DNA from: Rickettsiaceae bacterium
GTDB taxonomy: Bacteria > Pseudomonadota > Alphaproteobacteria > Rickettsiales > Rickettsiaceae
Assembly (NCBI GenBank): GCA_017995275.1
Contig: JAGOJE010000081.1
Location: forward strand, 1 to 5,309
DNA length: 5,309 nucleotides
Direction: 5' to 3'
Shown: one piece after another, positions 1 to 5,309 of the stretch
Numbering within the stretch: position 1 is the stretch's first letter
Layout: every line of letters starts with the position of its first letter
Translations under genes and position numbers: made by a program
The notes under the pieces: model-generated
What the model was told of the DNA's origin: nothing
The model's input: only the letters and a program-made list of their open reading frames with translations
Database searches by the model: none

Positions 1-159
1 GCTGTTGTTCTTACTCCCCCTGTGATAATGACCTTGGAGCAAGCAATAGCATATATAGAATCCGATGAACTTGTAGAAGTGACGCCAAAATCAATAAGGC
101 TACGTAAAAGATTCTTAGATTCAAACGCAAGAAAAAAGTTCGAAAGATCTGCTGGATGA
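1..159 (+). CDS. typA: Translational GTPase TypA/BipA, C-terminal end (5' end outside window)
   Basis: The window opens in frame 1 inside a gene that ends with TGA at 157-159, giving 52 C-terminal residues. They contain TPPVIMTLEQA, then DELVEVTPKSIRLRKRFLD, which closely matches the end of TypA/BipA proteins; from memory, E. coli has a nearly identical MTLEQA...DDELVEVTPTSIRIRKR stretch. TypA is a ribosome-binding translational GTPase related to EF-G and LepA, used in stress adaptation and ribosome assembly. The visible part is the basic C-terminal domain unique to TypA, which contacts the ribosome; the GTPase domain lies outside. The stop is 16 nt from the convergent stop of the deformylase-like gene, and no obvious hairpin terminator sits between them. 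Identification is firm; whether the rest of the gene is intact cannot be seen. Confidence 0.93.
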   Translation, partial: AVVLTPPVIMTLEQAIAYIESDELVEVTPKSIRLRKRFLDSNARKKFERSAG

Positions 160-175
160 TAAATAATTCAGAAGT

Positions 176-730
176 CTAGTGTCTACAATGTTCTGTATGT
201 ATATGATGTCGATCCGATTTTAAAAACTTCTCGCTTCTTTTAATCAAGATATCTCTCTTCATTTTAGACAAATGATCAAAAAATGTTTTTCCTTCTAAAT
301 AGTCCACTTCATGTTGAATTACCGAAGCTAGAAAACCGCTTGCTTCTAGCTTCGTTTCTTTCCCTTCATAATCTAAATAACTAATCTCTATTGAACTTGG
401 TCGAGTTATTTGGGCGCTTACTCCAGGGAAACATATAGAAGCCTCCTCGAAGCTTTGTGTTTCAGTGGATTTATAAGTAATGTTTGGGTTGATGAATATA
501 TAAGGAGATTTCTTACCATCCTTTTGTAGATCGACAACTGCAATAGCTTTAAGTATTCCCACCATATTTGCACCAAGGCCCACAGCATGTTCTTTATACA
601 TAATTTCTAACATGTCATCTACAATGGCGCGAATTTCATCGTTTACATCATCTACAACATGAGCTTTTTTTCTGAATATCTCATTAGGACCAATTATCAG
701 AGATGGTTTTGTATATCTATAGTTAGTCAT
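176..730 (-). CDS. Peptide deformylase-like protein, probably catalytically inactive
   Basis: This 184-residue protein aligns over its full length with class I peptide deformylases, which remove the formyl group from nascent N-terminal methionine using a metal held by one Cys and two His. The N-terminal RKKA (20-23), the INPNI strand (80-84) and the EEA...FPGVSAQI and IQHEVDYLEG segments show the fold is kept. The active site is not. Motif 1 (usually GLAAxQ) reads GLGANM at 51-56, so the oxyanion Gln is Met. Motif 2 (EGCLS) reads EASIC at 96-100, so the ligand Cys is Ser98. Motif 3 (HEMDH) reads HEVDY at 140-144, so the second ligand His is Tyr; only His140 and Glu141 remain. The tail is rich in His (174-184). 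The frame is intact, so this looks like a retained pseudoenzyme; Rickettsia carries comparable 'deformylase-like' paralogues. It is last in the block, 26 nt after the prenyl synthase, with no strong Shine-Dalgarno (only GAG 3 nt before ATG). No other Met could serve as start before motif 1. Confidence 0.88.
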   Translation of the reverse strand: MTNYRYTKPSLIIGPNEIFRKKAHVVDDVNDEIRAIVDDMLEIMYKEHAVGLGANMVGILKAIAVVDLQKDGKKSPYIFINPNITYKSTETQSFEEASICFPGVSAQITRPSSIEISYLDYEGKETKLEASGFLASVIQHEVDYLEGKTFFDHLSKMKRDILIKRSEKFLKSDRHHIHTEHCRH

Positions 731-756
731 TTTCTCAATTTTTATCCCCCAAAATA

Positions 757-1731
757 TTAATAAACCCTACGAGCTGCATAGTTTAAAACGGAAATCATAG
801 CTTCAAAGTAGTTATTTCCAATAGGGACTTTACGAAGAAAAGATTCAGCCTCGCTAACTAGCTCGTTTTTTATATTAGATACTTTCTCTTGAATATTATA
901 TTTATTCAAAAGAACAACTATTTCTGGAAACCTTGAAATATCACCATTCTTGGTAAGTATTAGCTCTTCTATTAGCTTCTTATCTTCCTCAGATGAATCG
1001 GTATATGCAATAATGATTGGTAGAGTAACTTTGCCTTCTATAAAATCATCTCCAACATTTTTTCCTATTTCCAAATCAGAGCCGAAATAGTCTAGAAAAT
1101 CATCAGATATTTGAAAAATAATTCCAAGTTTTAGACCGAACTCACGAAATGCAGCTATCACATCATCATTTCCAGAAGAAATTATTGCCCCTATCTCACA
1201 TGATGCGCTAAATAATTCAGCAGTCTTTGCAGTTATAATATTATAATATTCTGAAATGGTTGGCATAGATTTTTGTTTCATCTTGGTCATCTGGTAGACT
1301 TCCCCTTCCACCATTACAGCACTAGCTTTACTAAGACGCTGCATAGCTTTTGAAGAACCTGCATCTACCATCATTCTAAATGATAAAGCAAAAAGAAAAT
1401 CCCCCACTAATATACTTGTTCGATTTCCCCAAACCATATGCGCGGAAGGCTTAAACCTACGCATGGCGCTGTTGTCTACAACGTCATCATGGAGTAAAGT
1501 TGCTGCGTGGACAAGCTCTATCGCTGCAGCGAGCTTTACATCAGCATCGCCACTATAATTAAGAGCCTTGCTACAAAGAAGAAGAAGAGCAGAGCGCATC
1601 CTCTTTCCTCCAGAATCCATAAGGTATTTACTTACGATTTCTATCAGTTCCTGTTTAGATTTTATATGGTTGGATATAAAATCATCTACTAGGAGCATCT
1701 CTGCCTTTACTAGATCATAAAATTTTTGCAT
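757..1731 (-). CDS. ispB: Polyprenyl (octaprenyl-type) diphosphate synthase for quinone side chain
   Basis: This 324-residue trans-isoprenyl diphosphate synthase adds isopentenyl units to an allylic diphosphate to make the long prenyl tail of ubiquinone; it acts in the cytosol or loosely at the membrane. All hallmarks are present: GGKRMRS at 41-47, the first Asp-rich motif DDVVD at 82-86 inside LLHDDVVD, RR at 91-92, the second Asp-rich motif DDFLD at 210-214, and the GKNVGDDFIEGKVTLP signature from 223. Ala77, five residues before the first Asp-rich motif, is small. In this family a bulky aromatic there stops elongation early, so a long product is expected, but C40 versus C45 or C50 cannot be fixed by eye. 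Length and motif spacing match E. coli IspB (about 323 aa), supporting this start. It begins 13 nt after the preceding stop, with no good Shine-Dalgarno, so translation may be coupled. The symbol ispB is by similarity to the long-chain subgroup. Confidence 0.92.
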   Translation of the reverse strand: MQKFYDLVKAEMLLVDDFISNHIKSKQELIEIVSKYLMDSGGKRMRSALLLLCSKALNYSGDADVKLAAAIELVHAATLLHDDVVDNSAMRRFKPSAHMVWGNRTSILVGDFLFALSFRMMVDAGSSKAMQRLSKASAVMVEGEVYQMTKMKQKSMPTISEYYNIITAKTAELFSASCEIGAIISSGNDDVIAAFREFGLKLGIIFQISDDFLDYFGSDLEIGKNVGDDFIEGKVTLPIIIAYTDSSEEDKKLIEELILTKNGDISRFPEIVVLLNKYNIQEKVSNIKNELVSEAESFLRKVPIGNNYFEAMISVLNYAARRVY

Positions 1732-1744
1732 TTATTCTAGCTAA

Positions 1745-3358
1745 TTAATTTCCACCAATAGACTTCTTTATAACTCCATTGATTAAAGAATCAATGACCG
1801 GTTTTGTAGAAGCCTTTGGAGAAAGTTTTTTCAAATTGTTCAGCAAGTCTTTATCAGACGCTATTTCAGGAACAACTTCTTGAAGTTTTTCTAGAAGATC
1901 TGGATTAATCTTCAATGCCTGCAAAGCCTGATTATAGAGTGCTTGCTTATATATTGAAGCGAGTTGATCAACACCTTTTCCACCAATTTTAATGCCGGTG
2001 ATATCAGATCCTGCTTCATATGCAAATACCATTGTAGAATTTTGTGAGTCTGGATGATCAGATACTAATCTCAGAAATTCTCCAAAAGCTTTGCCCACTA
2101 TAGCTACTCTAACACCATTAAATTCAGCCGGAAACGCTCTTGTTAAATATTTAGACCAATAATCAAAAGCACTCGCATAATTTTTTACAGATAACAATCC
2201 TTTCGTTTTCCAAGAGAATCTTTTATCAAATTCTGATTGATTTTGAGTGCTAATACCAGTGTCATCAAACATAATATCTAACTCTTTCACATCAAGATAG
2301 AATTTACCATTATTCATCTTAAGCGCTAAATCTAAATTAGAAGTTCTTTTTTCTAATTTTACAGCTTCAAATTTATACTTTTCTGGATGATCTACAACAT
2401 CTTGTAAGAACGGAGCTATAGCTGGTGAAACACCATTGCTTAAAGCATAAGCAGCATTGTCCACAATTGATTTGTTTAAAAATTCAAAATATCTTTCTTT
2501 TGGAAAATCTACACCTTTAATTTTTAGAGTAAAATCACCAACTAAAGGATATTCTTTTTCTTCTACATTAGATGTAAGTTCGATAGTTGCTTTCGAATCC
2601 GCCCCCAAAGTTGATGCTTCTATGTCACTCAAGGTCACATGCAAATTTGAGATAGGGTTTTTAAAAGGGAAAGTAATTTCCGAGTTAGCAGAATATGTTC
2701 CAGACAAATATTCAAATCCTGAATTGTCATATTTTAAGGCAAGAGATATATTACATTTTACAGGATTTGTATCGCCCATCATTTCATCTAATGTTTTGTA
2801 ATATGACTTATTGTCTATATCTATTTTTATTTTACCATCTACGCTATATGCAATTGCTTTGCTCTCATGATCTCGACTAACTATAACGAATTTACTATCT
2901 GCTGACTTTATAAAATTCACTATTTCGAAGTTTCTATCCTTATTAGAAAGAGCTTTTATCATGGAAAAGGATAAAGGTAATTTTGTATTTATTAGCAGTG
3001 AGTCAAATTCAATATCATTACCTTTCATTCTTGCAAGAGAGGAATTTGCTATGAATGGTAAGGTACCTTTGCAATCAAGAAAACATGATTGCCTAAAAAG
3101 ATCATAACCAACTATCATATCACCAGTATATATAGTGGCACCACTTTCGTCTCTTAAATTTACTGAACGAGCCTTCGCTCCAAATTTAAATGGAAAACCA
3201 CTAGAAGTGACATCAAGGGTTTGAGACGAATCTTTCATATTAGCCGATAAAGAATTCTTTACCGACTTTACTATGTTATTCGTGACAAAAAACCATAAAG
3301 CTATATAAAGCAAAATGACTGATAAAATTCCACCAAATATCAAATATGATCTTTTCAT
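1745..3358 (-). CDS. Membrane-anchored envelope protein of unknown function, DUF2125-like
   Basis: This 537-residue protein starts with a short basic stretch (MKR) and one hydrophobic segment at about 5-26, with no obvious signal-peptidase site, so it is probably a signal anchor with the remaining ~510 residues in the periplasm. Residues 50-70 carry VTSSGFPFKFGAKA and then a SVNLRD strand, which resembles the 'GFPF' signature of alphaproteobacterial DUF2125 proteins. The body alternates beta-strand-like stretches, as in large periplasmic beta-rich proteins, and the last ~75 residues look helical. Only three cysteines are present (92, 96, 202); 92 and 96 form a C-x3-C pair. The function is unknown and I assign none. 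The start lies 2 nt after the tlc stop with a strong GGAGAG ribosome site, so it is translated with tlc. A DUF945/YdgA-type relationship is an alternative. The gene call is firm; the family assignment is moderate. Confidence 0.85.
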   Translation of the reverse strand: MKRSYLIFGGILSVILLYIALWFFVTNNIVKSVKNSLSANMKDSSQTLDVTSSGFPFKFGAKARSVNLRDESGATIYTGDMIVGYDLFRQSCFLDCKGTLPFIANSSLARMKGNDIEFDSLLINTKLPLSFSMIKALSNKDRNFEIVNFIKSADSKFVIVSRDHESKAIAYSVDGKIKIDIDNKSYYKTLDEMMGDTNPVKCNISLALKYDNSGFEYLSGTYSANSEITFPFKNPISNLHVTLSDIEASTLGADSKATIELTSNVEEKEYPLVGDFTLKIKGVDFPKERYFEFLNKSIVDNAAYALSNGVSPAIAPFLQDVVDHPEKYKFEAVKLEKRTSNLDLALKMNNGKFYLDVKELDIMFDDTGISTQNQSEFDKRFSWKTKGLLSVKNYASAFDYWSKYLTRAFPAEFNGVRVAIVGKAFGEFLRLVSDHPDSQNSTMVFAYEAGSDITGIKIGGKGVDQLASIYKQALYNQALQALKINPDLLEKLQEVVPEIASDKDLLNNLKKLSPKASTKPVIDSLINGVIKKSIGGN

Positions 3359-3360
3359 TA

Positions 3361-4866
3361 TTACTCTCCAACAATTTTATTATATTCTATAGCAAGTTTC
3401 CTGACATCTGCAATCCATAATGTTATTACACATAAAAATATTAGCATCAACACCGGTATTATGGAATCAAATGTTGCTGTAGGAAAAATCATAAACAAAG
3501 ATGATTGAATGAGTGCGCCAGAGGATTTTCCAATTTTTGCACCCATTATTTCAGCCGCAGCTTTACCTTTTGTTCTAAGTTCTTTAGATAATGGAATATA
3601 CGACATTTCCTTTGTAGAATCAAATAATGAATATTTTGTAGATTTACTAAGTATATTCTGCAAAGCTCCTATCATTACCGCAGCATATATAGGATCAAAT
3701 TTATCAAAATTCCAAAAGTCTCTAAAACTATCTTCAAATATTACGAAAATGAAAAACAAAGAACCAGTTATCCCCATAATAGATGGCGTTATGATAGCCG
3801 ACACAAACCAATCGAAATGCCTTAGCAAATTGCTACCAATCAGCATGAAGAAAACGCTAGAGAATCCCATGCAAATATTAAAATTCCCCATGAAGCTTAA
3901 ATATTCCTGAGTCGTCGGATAAAGCTCTTTTATTTTTGCTTTCCATGGGCCTTCCAAAATATTTATTACAAGGCCATAACAGACTATCATTATAAGTACA
4001 TAGCCTATATATTTAGATTTTAGAATGAGTTTTACACTCTCTGAAACTGATAATTTAGTCTGTGTATCGTGGAGTTTATGGTGAGGGTTTATAACTCCAG
4101 AAGAACGTTCAAGCACAAATTTATGTATATATCTAAGCAGCAACATTGCTATTATACCAGATATAGTAACAACAGTTATAACTAGTTTTAATGTAACTTC
4201 GGAAGAGTTATTAGTTCCGGAGGAAAATACATCCCTCCAAAAAATAAAGATAGGTTTTGTACTATCACAAAAATAAACTACGCTATTACCAGCGAATATA
4301 AGTCCAATATTCCCAATCATCCCTAAAATGGGGTAAATCCTTTTCGCATTTGGAGTTGCTATGATATGATTTGCAAATTGCCAAAACATCAAATTAATAA
4401 CAATCACACTCCATAATTCCGCAAAAATATAAATTATAGCGTAACTCCATTTTGCCAATATTCTGATGAACCATTTTAGATATGGATATTTATAAACCAA
4501 AGCACCTACAAACTCACTAGAAGGATGATATAACTCTTGATTTGGATAAAGAACATATGCAAATATTAAAAAGACAGAGAGAAAAATCGAGACTACCAGA
4601 TAGAATATCTTCTCCATTTCCATCATATTGCTGAGTTTTACGTAAATTATTGTGCAGATAACTGCAAATGGCAAAACGAACCAGAGTTTAAGAAAGCTAA
4701 TAACTTCTGCGCCTATTGAGGGTACAACAAGGCTATCCTTAACTGCTCTTAGAGCGCTAAAGTTAAAGAGAACACAGAGCATTAATATGGACATAGGTAC
4801 AAACAACCTGAGCTCTGAACGCTCAATAGGCCATATAATGTTTTTTATTTTTTTTAAGGAAAACAT
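3361..4866 (-). CDS. tlc: Tlc-family nucleotide translocase (ATP/ADP exchanger type)
   Basis: This 501-residue polytopic inner-membrane protein has about 12 hydrophobic segments. Tlc/NTT carriers exchange host ATP for bacterial ADP plus phosphate, or import other nucleotides, and mark energy parasites and plastids. Matches to rickettsial Tlc run end to end: IIWPIERSE (10-18), ALRAVKDSLVV (38-48), FLK (58-60), KWSYA then AELW (139-152), LMFWQFAN (159-166), EGPWKAKIKELYPT (305-318), KYSLFDSTKEMSYIPL (411-426), KGKAA (433-437) and IGKSSGALIQS (445-455). The charged residues needed for transport in plant NTTs appear to correspond to Glu150, Glu305 and the Lys433/Lys435 region, as judged from memory, and are kept. 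Length matches R. prowazekii Tlc1 (498 aa). Two in-frame TAG codons lie 6 and 9 nt upstream, so ATG 4864-4866 is the first possible start; TTTGG directly before it is too close to be a good Shine-Dalgarno. It is first in the four-gene block behind a promoter at 4900-4927. Substrate (ATP/ADP versus other nucleotides) is not settled. Confidence 0.95.
   Translation of the reverse strand: MFSLKKIKNIIWPIERSELRLFVPMSILMLCVLFNFSALRAVKDSLVVPSIGAEVISFLKLWFVLPFAVICTIIYVKLSNMMEMEKIFYLVVSIFLSVFLIFAYVLYPNQELYHPSSEFVGALVYKYPYLKWFIRILAKWSYAIIYIFAELWSVIVINLMFWQFANHIIATPNAKRIYPILGMIGNIGLIFAGNSVVYFCDSTKPIFIFWRDVFSSGTNNSSEVTLKLVITVVTISGIIAMLLLRYIHKFVLERSSGVINPHHKLHDTQTKLSVSESVKLILKSKYIGYVLIMIVCYGLVINILEGPWKAKIKELYPTTQEYLSFMGNFNICMGFSSVFFMLIGSNLLRHFDWFVSAIITPSIMGITGSLFFIFVIFEDSFRDFWNFDKFDPIYAAVMIGALQNILSKSTKYSLFDSTKEMSYIPLSKELRTKGKAAAEIMGAKIGKSSGALIQSSLFMIFPTATFDSIIPVLMLIFLCVITLWIADVRKLAIEYNKIVGE
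3364..3369 (-). promoter_or_regulatory. Ribosome binding site of the DUF2125-like gene, inside tlc
   Basis: On the minus strand GGAGAG lies 5 nt before the ATG of the DUF2125-like gene and forms the last Gly-Glu codons of tlc. It is the best Shine-Dalgarno in the window and confirms that start. With the tlc stop only 2 nt before the ATG, ribosomes finishing tlc can reinitiate, which ties the two genes' expression. Confidence 0.75.
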
Positions 4867-4899
4867 CCAAATCTACTAATTAAGATTTTGAATGATAGA

Positions 4900-4927
4900 G
4901 TAATATCAGAAAATCACAGAAGGTCAA
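4900..4927 (-). promoter_or_regulatory. Sigma-70-type promoter of the tlc operon
   Basis: Reading the minus strand, TTGACC at 4922-4927 (5 of 6 to TTGACA) is followed after 16 nt by TATTAC at 4900-4905 (4 of 6 to TATAAT). The -10 is preceded by TGA, giving an extended -10 (TGn). Transcription would start near 4893, leaving a leader of about 27 nt before the tlc ATG. It faces the four-gene block; no comparable need for another promoter exists inside that block given its tight gaps. Confidence 0.55.
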
Positions 4928-4938
4928 AGATTTTGTTT

Positions 4939-4956
4939 GAAATTTATAGAAAATTC
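4939..4956. promoter_or_regulatory. Imperfect palindrome between the divergent promoters (possible operator)
   Basis: GAAATTTATAGAAAATTC matches its own reverse complement at 14 of 18 positions (7 of 9 base pairs), with GAA/TTC at its ends. It lies 11 bp upstream of the tlc -35 and 36 bp upstream of the -35 of the ATPase-like gene, a place where a dimeric regulator could act on both. Such near-palindromes also arise by chance in AT-rich DNA, so this is only a candidate. Confidence 0.2.
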
Positions 4957-4992
4957 ATTATCAGGCAAATATTTTAAGCTCTATTTTTTCCA

Positions 4993-5021
4993 TTCATAAT
5001 GTTTTAAATTTGTGTTATAAT
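4993..5021 (+). promoter_or_regulatory. Sigma-70-type extended -10 promoter of the AAA-ATPase-like gene
   Basis: TTCATA at 4993-4998 (4 of 6 to TTGACA) is followed after 17 nt by a perfect TATAAT at 5016-5021, with TGT just before it (TGTTATAAT, an extended -10). Transcription would start near 5028, giving a short leader of about 24 nt before ATG 5052. The perfect -10 with TGn and ideal spacing makes this the strongest promoter-like site seen in the window. Confidence 0.6.
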
Positions 5022-5051
5022 ACTCTCATCTTAAATAAATTTATAATTTGG

Positions 5052-5309
5052 ATGATGGATAAACGCGAACTTAATAGGTTTTCAAGGGTCGGAATGGACA
5101 ATTTCGAGCAAATGGTCACTACGGAAGGTGCGCTTCTTGTAGATAAAACCTTGCTTATAAGAGATGTGATTGCTGTAGGTGGAGTTTCTTTAATCACCCG
5201 CCCAAGGCGCTGGGGTAAGACTTTGAACATGAAAATGCTAGAGTATTTTTTCTCGATCCCAGTAAATAGAGATGGATCTGTAAATGAGGAAAAACTAGCT
5301 GAAAAAAGA
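5052..5309 (+). CDS. AAA-ATPase-like protein (PF09820 type), N-terminal part, cut by window edge
   Basis: The frame opens at ATG 5052 and stays open for 86 codons to the window end. It matches the start of the AAA-ATPase-like family PF09820. There is a FSRVGMDNFEQMV stretch, then LLVDKTLLIRDVI (the conserved 'VDKT..I' element), and ITRPRRWGKTLNMKMLEYFF, the family's P-loop with Arg in place of the first Gly of a standard Walker A (RPRRWGKT). Full-length members usually continue into a C-terminal DUF1703 PD-(D/E)XK nuclease-like domain, which would lie outside here. Their role is not established; they are multicopy in several intracellular bacteria and behave like accessory genes. A second ATG at 5055 is an equally possible start; both have only ATTTGG in front, a weak ribosome site. 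It is transcribed away from tlc from the promoter at 4993-5021. Whether the gene is complete cannot be known from this window. Confidence 0.85.
   Translation, partial: MMDKRELNRFSRVGMDNFEQMVTTEGALLVDKTLLIRDVIAVGGVSLITRPRRWGKTLNMKMLEYFFSIPVNRDGSVNEEKLAEKR

Noticed and set aside
731..756. GGGGGA on the minus strand as ribosome site for the deformylase-like gene
   Set aside because: It sits about 14 nt before the ATG, too far for normal Shine-Dalgarno pairing.
161..1226. Near-identical 17-mers AAATAATTCAG[A/C]AGTCT at 161-177 and 1210-1226
   Set aside because: One copy is coding sequence in the prenyl synthase and the other lies in the 3' intergenic gap. A single short match with no extension either side is likely chance in AT-rich DNA and not a mobile repeat.
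1507..1692. Open frame of 61 codons on the plus strand
   Set aside because: It is antisense to the conserved N-terminal part of the prenyl synthase, and the translation has no recognisable features.
2457..2801. Open frame of 114 codons on the plus strand, and a shorter one at 2695-2880
   Set aside because: Both are antisense to the DUF2125-like gene, have no ribosome site or recognisable motif, and overlap each other in different frames.
3509..3910. Open frame of 133 codons on the plus strand
   Set aside because: It lies wholly antisense to tlc, whose protein matches its family throughout; the translation resembles no family and is a by-product of the opposite coding strand.
4652..4879. Open frame of 75 codons on the plus strand
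   Set aside because: It is antisense to the tlc start and ends inside the tlc leader; no family resemblance or promoter was seen for it.
5015..5230. Open frame of 71 codons on the minus strand
   Set aside because: It is antisense to the ATPase-like gene, whose plus-strand translation carries clear family motifs.
1..5309. tRNA, rRNA, CRISPR array, insertion sequence or riboswitch
   Set aside because: I saw no cloverleaf, repeat-spacer pattern, terminal inverted repeats with transposase, or long structured leader; nearly all of the window is accounted for by coding sequence.

Overview
The window looks like chromosomal DNA of an AT-rich, host-dependent alphaproteobacterium, most likely of the Rickettsiales or a similar intracellular lineage. 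The strongest sign is a full-length nucleotide translocase of the Tlc (ATP/ADP exchange) family, which is largely confined to intracellular bacteria and plastids. The A/T-rich codon choice, a peptide deformylase-like paralogue of the kind known from Rickettsia, a large single-pass envelope protein resembling alphaproteobacterial DUF2125 proteins, and an AAA-ATPase-like gene all fit this. The genus cannot be told from the sequence.

Layout. (1) Positions 1-159, plus strand: the 3' end of the ribosome-associated GTPase gene typA/bipA. (2) Positions 176-4866, minus strand: a compact block of four genes. In transcription order they are the nucleotide translocase (tlc), the membrane-anchored DUF2125-like protein, a polyprenyl diphosphate synthase (ispB-like) and a degenerate peptide deformylase-like protein. 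The gaps are 2, 13 and 26 nt, so this is probably one operon that runs convergently into typA with only 16 nt between the stop codons. (3) Positions 4867-5051: a divergent intergenic region with a good sigma-70-type promoter facing each way and an imperfect palindrome between them. (4) Position 5052 to the right edge, plus strand: the 5' end of an AAA-ATPase-like gene (PF09820 type, often joined to a DUF1703 nuclease-like domain), cut by the window.

How the genes may work together: Tlc imports host nucleotides or exchanges ATP for ADP across the inner membrane. The polyprenyl synthase makes the side chain of respiratory quinone. The DUF2125-like protein acts at the envelope in an unknown way. 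The deformylase-like protein has lost two of the three metal ligands and the motif 1 glutamine of true deformylases, so it is probably not a working deformylase, although its reading frame is intact. That protein, with its histidine-rich tail, is the most unusual item here. I see no clear new multi-gene system.
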